From Acidobacteriota bacterium (GTDB lineage: Bacteria; Acidobacteriota; Thermoanaerobaculia; Multivoradales; JAGPDF01), in the NCBI GenBank assembly GCA_014584695.1, contig JACTMI010000038.1:1-49960 (forward strand): 49,960 nt of DNA, read 5' to 3'. A model generated the notes under the pieces. It worked only from the letters and a program-made list of their open reading frames with translations, was not told where the DNA came from and ran no database searches. Of this stretch, positions 43,848-49,960 are shown piece after piece (within the stretch, counting starts at the first letter, position 1; every line of letters begins with the position of its first letter). A program made the position numbers and the translations under genes.

Positions 43848-45422
43848 TCAGAGCTGGCCGGAGATCGGGAGCAGGCCGAGGAGCTTGGACTTGAGCTTGC
43901 GCCAGGGGCCGGCGCGGGGCTCGGAGCGGCGCAGGCGGGTGCCCGCCGGGGACTCTTCGATCCAGACCAGCTGCCGGGCGAGGTTCGCCGGGGCCCGCGG
44001 GTCGACGTCGCCGCGGAGGCGGACGCGCCAGGCGATGCCCGGGCGGCGCCCCTCGGCCAGGAACGCGGCGACGCGCGCGCCCAGCTCGGGGCTCTCGACC
44101 ACCAGGCCGATCTCCGTGTTGATCACCACCGAGCGCGGGTCGAGGTTCATCGAGCCGATGTAGACGACCCGGCCGTCGATCAGGATCGTCTTGGAGTGGA
44201 GGCTGGCGCCGGAACCGCTGGGCGGCGCGAAGCGCCGGGCCGGCCCTCCCGCGGGGCCGTCGGGGCGCAGCTCCCAGAGCTCGACGCCGGCTTCGAGCAG
44301 CGCCCGGCGCGTCGGCACGTAGCCGGCGTGCGCCGCGACCACGTCGTTGGTGGCGAGCGAGTTCGTCAGCACGCGGACGGCGACGCCGCGGGCGACCAGC
44401 TCGCGCACGATCTCGATCCCCTCGCGCGGCAGGATCAGATACGAGACCTCGAGCTCCACCTCGCGCTCGGCACCCCGCACCAGCTCGAGCAGGCGCAGCG
44501 CCGGAGGCGGCACCCGCGGCGCGAGATCGAGCTTCTCCGGCCGATCCACCAGCACCTCGCCGCGCGCCGGGACCAACTCGGAGCCGCCGAGCGACGCCGC
44601 GAGATCGGCCTGGCGCGCAGCCGCCCGGGCCAGGTCACCGCCCCGCGCGACCGAGCGCCCGATCCGGGCGCGCAGCCGCTCGAGCGCGGCGGCCTCGCGC
44701 GCGGCCGAGGCCAGGTGCCGGAGCGGCACCGCCCAGCCGCTGTTCCAATAGAGATCGAAGGCCGCGCTCGTCTCCGTCGCCACCGGCCCGACGGCGAGCA
44801 GGTCCAGATCGCGGAAGTTCGAGACCTCGTCGAGCAGGAAGTAGTCGGCGGCGACATTGCGCCCGCCGACGATCGCGAAACCGCCGTCGCCCACCATCAG
44901 CTTGTTGTGCATCCGGTGGTTCAGGCGGCCGAAGTCCGTCAGGTAGTCGATCAGCTGCTCGACGTAGGAGGGTTGGCGGACCCGGAACGGATTGAACGCC
45001 CGCACCTCGATCGCCGGGTGCGCGTCGACCGCCAGCCACTCGGCCTCGTGGGAGTGCACCGTCGTGTCGTCGAGCAGCAGCCGGACCCGCACGCCGCGGT
45101 CGCCGGCGGCGAGCAACCGGCCGAGCACGAGCAGGCCGGCGGCGTCGAAGTCGTAGATGTAGGTCTGGAGGTCGAGCGAGCGGCCCGCGAGGTCGGCGAG
45201 CGCCAGCCGAGCGATCAGCGCCTCGTCGCTGTGATCGAGCAAGTGGAAACCGGAGAGCCCGTCGGCGGCGCCGAAACCGGCGCGAACGAGCTCGCGGTCG
45301 AGCTCCGTCTCGGCGCTCACCGGCCGCGGCGGCGCCAGCTCGACCGGCCCGCGATGCGGCTCGAACGTCGCGCAGCCGGCCGCGAGCAGGAGCGCCGCGA
45401 GCCACGGAGCCGGCCGGCGCAC
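43848..45422 (-). CDS. Phospholipase D-family lipoprotein (cardiolipin synthase-like)
   Basis: The 524 aa protein has a lipoprotein signal peptide with lipobox LAAGC (Cys17), so it is anchored on the outer side of a membrane. Both HKD catalytic motifs are present: HNKLMVGD with GGRNVAADYF downstream, and HSKTILID followed by GSMNLDPRSVVINTEIG. This two-motif layout is that of cardiolipin synthase C-like phosphatidyltransferases and related phospholipase D enzymes. GTG at 45422 is chosen because the lipoprotein signal starts there, 20 bp after the fabF stop and preceded by GGGGGCG. As the last gene of the fab operon it ties phospholipid remodelling to fatty-acid synthesis. Confidence 0.88.
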   Translation of the reverse strand: MRRPAPWLAALLLAAGCATFEPHRGPVELAPPRPVSAETELDRELVRAGFGAADGLSGFHLLDHSDEALIARLALADLAGRSLDLQTYIYDFDAAGLLVLGRLLAAGDRGVRVRLLLDDTTVHSHEAEWLAVDAHPAIEVRAFNPFRVRQPSYVEQLIDYLTDFGRLNHRMHNKLMVGDGGFAIVGGRNVAADYFLLDEVSNFRDLDLLAVGPVATETSAAFDLYWNSGWAVPLRHLASAAREAAALERLRARIGRSVARGGDLARAAARQADLAASLGGSELVPARGEVLVDRPEKLDLAPRVPPPALRLLELVRGAEREVELEVSYLILPREGIEIVRELVARGVAVRVLTNSLATNDVVAAHAGYVPTRRALLEAGVELWELRPDGPAGGPARRFAPPSGSGASLHSKTILIDGRVVYIGSMNLDPRSVVINTEIGLVVESPELGARVAAFLAEGRRPGIAWRVRLRGDVDPRAPANLARQLVWIEESPAGTRLRRSEPRAGPWRKLKSKLLGLLPISGQL

Positions 45423-45442
45423 GCGCGCCCCCGGTTCGCGAG

Positions 45443-46693
<1,251 letters not shown>

Positions 46694-46736
46694 GATCGTG
46701 ATCTCGGCGCGGCGCCCAAGGGCGCCGCCGGCAGGG

Positions 46737-46982
46737 TCAGTTCTTGGCGCCCGCGTGCTGCTCGATGTAGGAGACGGCCTCCTGCACGCGGCTGATCTTC
46801 TCGGCGTCCTCGTCCGGGATCTCGATACCGAACTCCTCCTCGAACGCCATCACCAGCTCCACGATGTCGAGCGAATCCGCGCCGAGATCGTCGGTGAAGC
46901 TGGCCTGCGGGGTGACCTCGTCGGCCTCGACACCGAGCTGCTCGACGATGATGCTCTTGACCTTCTCAGCAACCGAAGACAT
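46737..46982 (-). CDS. acpP: Acyl carrier protein
   Basis: The 81 aa acidic four-helix carrier has the phosphopantetheine attachment Ser in [35 protein letters not shown] is the conserved helix III region. The start ATG follows AGGAGGG at the right distance. It lies between fabG and fabF in a canonical fab operon, with a possible additional promoter in the 115 bp upstream gap, as is common for acpP. Confidence 0.98.
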   Translation of the reverse strand: MSSVAEKVKSIIVEQLGVEADEVTPQASFTDDLGADSLDIVELVMAFEEEFGIEIPDEDAEKISRVQEAVSYIEQHAGAKN

Positions 46983-47025
46983 GGTTCGGTACCCTCCTAG
47001 GGGGAGCGCCTCGCGGCGCCCGAGT

Positions 47026-47055
47026 TTCTAACACAATTCTCCGAAGCGAGTCCAA
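47026..47055 (-). promoter_or_regulatory. Possible internal promoter for acpP-fabF
   Basis: On the minus strand TTGGAC (47055-47050), an 18 bp spacer and TTAGAA (47031-47026) lie in the unusually long fabG-acpP gap, with the acpP ribosome-binding site downstream. A separate acpP promoter would raise ACP levels over the enzymes. Confidence 0.4.
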
Positions 47056-47097
47056 CCGCTACGCGCGGCCGGACCCCCGAACGATCGGATCCTGGAT

Positions 47098-47841
47098 TCA
47101 GACGTAGAGCCCCCCGCTGACGTTGACGACCTGGCCGGTGACGTAGCCCGCCTCGGGGCTCGCGAGGTAGGCCACCGCCGCCGCGACGTCGTCCGGCGTG
47201 CCCAGCCGGCCGGCCGGGATCTCCCCGAACATCTTGCGGCGCACCTCCTCCGACAGGACGGCGGTCATCGCCGTCTCGACGAAGCCGGGGGCGACGACGT
47301 TGGCGGTGACGCCGCGACTCGCCAGCTCCTTGGCGACCGACTTGGTGAAGCCGACGAGGCCGGCCTTGGCGGCGGCGTAGTTGGCCTGGCCGGCGTTGCC
47401 CATCAGGCCGACGACCGAGGAGATGGTGACGATTCGCCCCCAGCGCCGCTTGAGCATTCCGCGCGCGATCACCTTGGTCACCGCGAAGGTGCCGGTCAGG
47501 TTGGTGTCGAGCACGGCGCGCCACTGCTCGAGGCTCATGCGCAGCATCAGGTTGTCGGCGGTGATGCCGGCGTTGTTGACCAGCACGTCGATCTCCGCGA
47601 AGCCCTCGGGCAGCTGCTCGAGCCGCGCCGGGATCTCCTCGGCGCGCGCCAGATCGAGCCGGTGCGCCACGGCGCGCGCGCCGGCGTCCGTGAGCTCCGC
47701 CGCCAGCGCCGCCAGCTTCTCCTCGTTGCGCGCGCAGAGCACGACCGCCGCCCCCTGGGCGGCGAGCCGGCGGGCGATCGCCTCGCCGATCCCCTGCGAG
47801 GCGCCGGTCACCAGCGCGGTCCTGCCGGTCAGCTCGAACAT
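47098..47841 (-). CDS. fabG: 3-oxoacyl-[acyl-carrier-protein] reductase
   Basis: The 247 aa short-chain dehydrogenase uses NADPH to reduce 3-oxoacyl-ACP. Cofactor motif TGASQGIGEAIARRLA, structural NNAG (VLVNNAGITADNLMLRM), catalytic Ser in TISSVVGLMGNAGQ and YxxxK in NYAAAKAGLVGFTKS are all present, and it ends GQVVNVSGGLYV. The ATG at 47841 follows AGGGAGAG. Between fabD (73 bp upstream) and acpP. Confidence 0.97.
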   Translation of the reverse strand: MFELTGRTALVTGASQGIGEAIARRLAAQGAAVVLCARNEEKLAALAAELTDAGARAVAHRLDLARAEEIPARLEQLPEGFAEIDVLVNNAGITADNLMLRMSLEQWRAVLDTNLTGTFAVTKVIARGMLKRRWGRIVTISSVVGLMGNAGQANYAAAKAGLVGFTKSVAKELASRGVTANVVAPGFVETAMTAVLSEEVRRKMFGEIPAGRLGTPDDVAAAVAYLASPEAGYVTGQVVNVSGGLYV

Positions 47842-47914
47842 CGTCGGGTCTCTCCCTGAGCTCTCGGGGCGGTGGCTCGGGTCGGAACGGGATCGCGGCG
47901 CGGCATCGTCGGTC

Positions 47915-48844
47915 TCATCCCAGCAACCGGGCGAGCCCGTCGGGCTCGGCGAGCGAGAAGGCCTCCGCCTCCGGAGCGATCCGGCGCACCAGGCCCGAGA
48001 GCACGGCTCCCGGGCCGACCTCCACGAAACGGGCGACGCCGAGCTCGCCGGCCAGCACCCGCACCGACTCCACCCAGCGGACCGGCCCGTCGATCTGGCG
48101 GACCAAGGCGTCGCGCGCCGCGGCGCCGTCCCCGACCGGCCGGGCGTCGACATTGACCACCACCGGCACCCGCGGCGCCGCGAACGTCGTGGCCGCGAGG
48201 TCGGGCGCGAGACCAGCGCGGGCCGGCGCCATCAGCGCGCAGTGGAAGGGCGCCGAGACCGGCAGCGGCAGCGCCCGCTTGGCGCCGCGCTCCTTGGCCA
48301 GCGCGGCGGCCCGTGCCACGGCGCCGGCGTGGCCCGAGATCACCGACTGTTCGGGCGAATTGTAGTTGGCGACCGAGCAGATCTCCCCGCACTCGGCGGC
48401 GGCGGCGGCGGCGACTTGGGCGACCATCTCCGGGGCGAGGCCGAGCACGGCCGCCATGGCGCCGACGCCGACCGGCACCGCCTCCTGCATGAGCCGGCCG
48501 CGGCGGCGCACCAGCCGCGCGGCATCGGCGAGCGTCAGCGTGCCGGCGACGACGTGCGCCGAGTACTCCCCCAGGCTGTGGCCCGCGACGGCGTCGGGGG
48601 CGAGCCCGCGGGCGGCGAGCGCGCGGGCGATCGCCACCGAGACGGTGAGGATCGCCGGCTGGGTGTTCTCGGTCAGCTGCAGGTCGCTCTCGGGGCCCTC
48701 GAAGCAGAGGCGCGCGAGGTCGAGGCCGAGCGCCGCCGAAGCCTCCTCGAACGCCGCGCGCGTCTGCGGGGAGCTCTCCGCCCAGGCGCGGCCCATGCCG
48801 ACTTTCTGCGAGCCCTGCCCGGGGAACACCCACGCCGTCTTCAT
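47915..48844 (-). CDS. fabD: Malonyl-CoA:ACP transacylase
   Basis: The 309 aa acyltransferase loads malonyl groups onto ACP. It has WVFPGQGSQKVGMG, the nucleophile in AGHSLGEYSA, the Arg region LVRRRGRLMQEAVP, His in VSAPFHCALM and the C-terminal FVEVGPGAVLSGLVRR. It is the first gene of the operon within the window. plsX and fabH, which often precede it, are absent, and the gene upstream (imuA-like) is divergent, so the promoter lies in 48845-49066. No Shine-Dalgarno of good quality is visible before the ATG. Confidence 0.96.
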   Translation of the reverse strand: MKTAWVFPGQGSQKVGMGRAWAESSPQTRAAFEEASAALGLDLARLCFEGPESDLQLTENTQPAILTVSVAIARALAARGLAPDAVAGHSLGEYSAHVVAGTLTLADAARLVRRRGRLMQEAVPVGVGAMAAVLGLAPEMVAQVAAAAAAECGEICSVANYNSPEQSVISGHAGAVARAAALAKERGAKRALPLPVSAPFHCALMAPARAGLAPDLAATTFAAPRVPVVVNVDARPVGDGAAARDALVRQIDGPVRWVESVRVLAGELGVARFVEVGPGAVLSGLVRRIAPEAEAFSLAEPDGLARLLG

Positions 48845-48991
48845 GCCCGCTCTCGCCTCCCCGCGCGCGGCCGCTCGCCGGCTGACGCGCTGTCGATCTC
48901 GAGATCTCGGTGGATCGGGGCGCGGCCGGGGGTGGCGGCGCCGAGGGGACGGATCTTACTCCCACCCCCCGCCAGGCGTCTCCCCCGGGAC

Positions 48992-49020
48992 TTGACTTTG
49001 ATCGTTTTTACGCTCTATTT
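48992..49020 (+). promoter_or_regulatory. Promoter for the imuA-imuB genes
   Basis: TTGACT (48992-48997), 17 bp and CTATTT (49015-49020) lie in an AT-rich island in an otherwise GC-rich gap. A short palindrome CGT-TTTT-ACG (49003-49012) sits between the hexamers, and GCCTCG-AAAC-CGAGGC (49035-49050) lies downstream. Either may be an operator. No standard LexA box (CTGT-N8-ACAG or GAAC-N4-GTTC) is seen. Confidence 0.5.
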
Positions 49021-49066
49021 TCGCCTTTGGGCGGGCCTCGAAACCGAGGCGGGGGAGGCGCGGGAG

Positions 49067-49786
49067 ATGGAACCCTCGAGAGCGGACGCGGCGGTGCGAG
49101 CGCTGCTCGGCCGGATCGACTCGCCGCTCGGCGGCCGGTTGCGGACCGCGAGCGAGATGGCGGCGCTGCGCGGCCACGCCGTGGCGACGGCGGCCTGGAG
49201 CCGGGCGCTGCCGGCGCTCGCTCCCCTGCTGCCCGGCGGCCTGCCGCGCGGCGAGATGACCGAGCTGGTCGGCCGGGCCGGCAGCGGCCGGGCCGGGCTC
49301 GGCCTTTCCCTGCTCGCCGCCGCCACCGGCGCGGGCGAGTGTGCCGCGCTGATCGATCTCGGCGACGGCCTCGAGCCGGGCGGGGCGGCCGCCGCCGGGG
49401 TCGCGCTCGAGCGGCTGCTGTGGGCCCGCCCGCGCCGGCTCAAGGAGGCGCTGCTCGCCACGGAGGCGGCGCTCACCGGCGGTTTTCCGCTCGTGCTGCT
49501 GGAGCTCGGGCTGCCGCCGGTGCCCGGCGGGCGGGGCGCCGAGGCGCAGTGGCTGCGGCTCGCGCGCGCGGCCGTCGAGCCGGCGAGCGCGCTGGTCGTT
49601 TCGGCTCCCTACCGCGCCACCGGCGTCGCCGCCGCGGTGGTGATCGAGCTGACACGCCCCCGCGTCCGCTGGCTCGGCGGCGGCGCCGAGCCGCGCCTGC
49701 TCGACGGCGTCGAGCCCCGGCTCGAGCTCGCGCGCGCGCGGGGTCTCCCCTCGTCGCTCCCCGCCCGGCGCGCGGTCGCCGTCTGA
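49067..49786 (+). CDS. imuA: ImuA-like RecA-fold protein of a mutagenic translesion operon
   Basis: The 239 aa protein resembles the RecA/SulA-like ImuA family: a short N-terminal region, LPGGLPRGEMTELVGRAGSG, ALIDLGDGLEPGGAAAAGV, LLWARPRRLKEALLATEAAL, and a C-terminal strand region. The Walker A position reads GRAGSGRAG with Arg instead of Lys, so ATP hydrolysis is doubtful, as in other ImuA proteins. GGGGGAGGCGCGGGAG precedes the ATG. The next gene starts 15 bp downstream and encodes an ImuB-type polymerase-like protein, which supports the assignment. These proteins act with DnaE2 in SOS-induced error-prone synthesis. Confidence 0.75.
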   Translation: MEPSRADAAVRALLGRIDSPLGGRLRTASEMAALRGHAVATAAWSRALPALAPLLPGGLPRGEMTELVGRAGSGRAGLGLSLLAAATGAGECAALIDLGDGLEPGGAAAAGVALERLLWARPRRLKEALLATEAALTGGFPLVLLELGLPPVPGGRGAEAQWLRLARAAVEPASALVVSAPYRATGVAAAVVIELTRPRVRWLGGGAEPRLLDGVEPRLELARARGLPSSLPARRAVAV

Positions 49787-49801
49787 GACGGAAACGCCGC
49801 C

Positions 49802-49960
49802 GTGCCCCGCATCGCCTGCCTGCACGTCCCCCTCTTCCCGCTCGCCGCTCGCCTGCGCGCCGAGCCGGAGCTCGCGGCGGAGGCGGTCGCCGTCGTCGAC
49901 GGCAGCGGACCGGCCGCGCGCGTGGTCGCCGCCACCCGCGCCGCGCGGCGCGCCGGCGTG
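49802..49960 (+). CDS. imuB: ImuB-like Y-family DNA polymerase homologue, 5' end only
   Basis: Fifty-three codons are in the window, from a GTG at 49802 to the edge. MPRIACLHVPLFPLAARLRA is the start of ImuB/DinP-like proteins (xxRIxClxxPxFPLxxxxR), and VAVVDGSGPAARVVAATRAA matches the palm/fingers segment that follows. ImuB proteins lack the catalytic acidic residues of true Y-family polymerases and link DnaE2 to the beta clamp; the relevant C-terminal parts are outside the window. Confidence 0.8.
   Translation, partial: MPRIACLHVPLFPLAARLRAEPELAAEAVAVVDGSGPAARVVAATRAARRAGV

Overview
This is one 50 kb piece of a very GC-rich bacterial chromosome. Genes are packed tightly on both strands, often with 1-4 bp overlaps. 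It carries a large membrane-glycosyltransferase locus, two families of exocytoplasmic dipeptidyl peptidases (S46 and S9), an ETF-quinone oxidoreductase, an ECF sigma factor paired with a DGPF protein, and ArsR/SRPBCC genes. This mixture resembles soil or sediment Acidobacteriota (Thermoanaerobaculia-like). The taxonomy is an inference from gene content only; no rRNA or ribosomal protein gene is present.

Layout. 1-5 kb: the start of a lipoyl-domain E2 gene (minus), a dnaJ/cbpA-clpB heat-shock pair behind a perfect inverted repeat, and a fatty-acid desaturase (minus). 5-13.4 kb: a histidine kinase/response regulator pair, then a glycosylation-type locus (DUF2298 and Agl23-like membrane proteins, converging on a UDP-galactopyranose-mutase-like flavoprotein and a GT2 glycosyltransferase). 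13.4-16.4 kb: a tandem universal stress protein, and an ECF42-type sigma factor with its DGPF partner. 16.8-21.9 kb: a TetR regulator and a three-subunit molybdenum hydroxylase. Its FAD subunit carries four cysteines spaced as in 4-hydroxybenzoyl-CoA reductase. A small antisense membrane-protein gene sits inside this operon. 22-32 kb: a class D beta-lactamase, DinB-like protein, DHOD-like protein, a hydrolase-LuxR fusion, OsmC, two flavin monooxygenase-type enzymes, DUF445 and an AarF/UbiB kinase. 32-41.6 kb: S46 dipeptidyl peptidase, a 755 bp noncoding region full of repeats, ETF-QO, dipeptidyl peptidase IV and a YfhO-like membrane protein. 41.7-43.8 kb: ArsR plus two SRPBCC proteins. 43.8-50 kb: a fatty-acid synthesis operon (fabD-fabG-acpP-fabF) ending in a phospholipase-D lipoprotein, and the start of an imuA-imuB type mutasome operon.

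The strongest candidate for something undescribed is noncoding. Two adjacent ~150-160 nt elements at 34.57-34.91 kb conserve the same set of pairings (outer CCATAGA/TCTATGG stem, a stem showing a compensatory U-A to C-G change, and two hairpins). They are followed by a ~108 nt nearly pure pyrimidine tract and five G-rich decamer repeats, just upstream of the ETF-QO gene. Related sequence occurs as an inverted pair (about 42.3 and 43.7 kb, 83/112 identical without gaps by hand count) flanking the two SRPBCC genes.

A second theme is start-site architecture. At least eight genes lack a Shine-Dalgarno sequence and instead have a -10-like hexamer 6-8 nt before the start codon, suggesting many leaderless transcripts alongside conventional SD-led genes.
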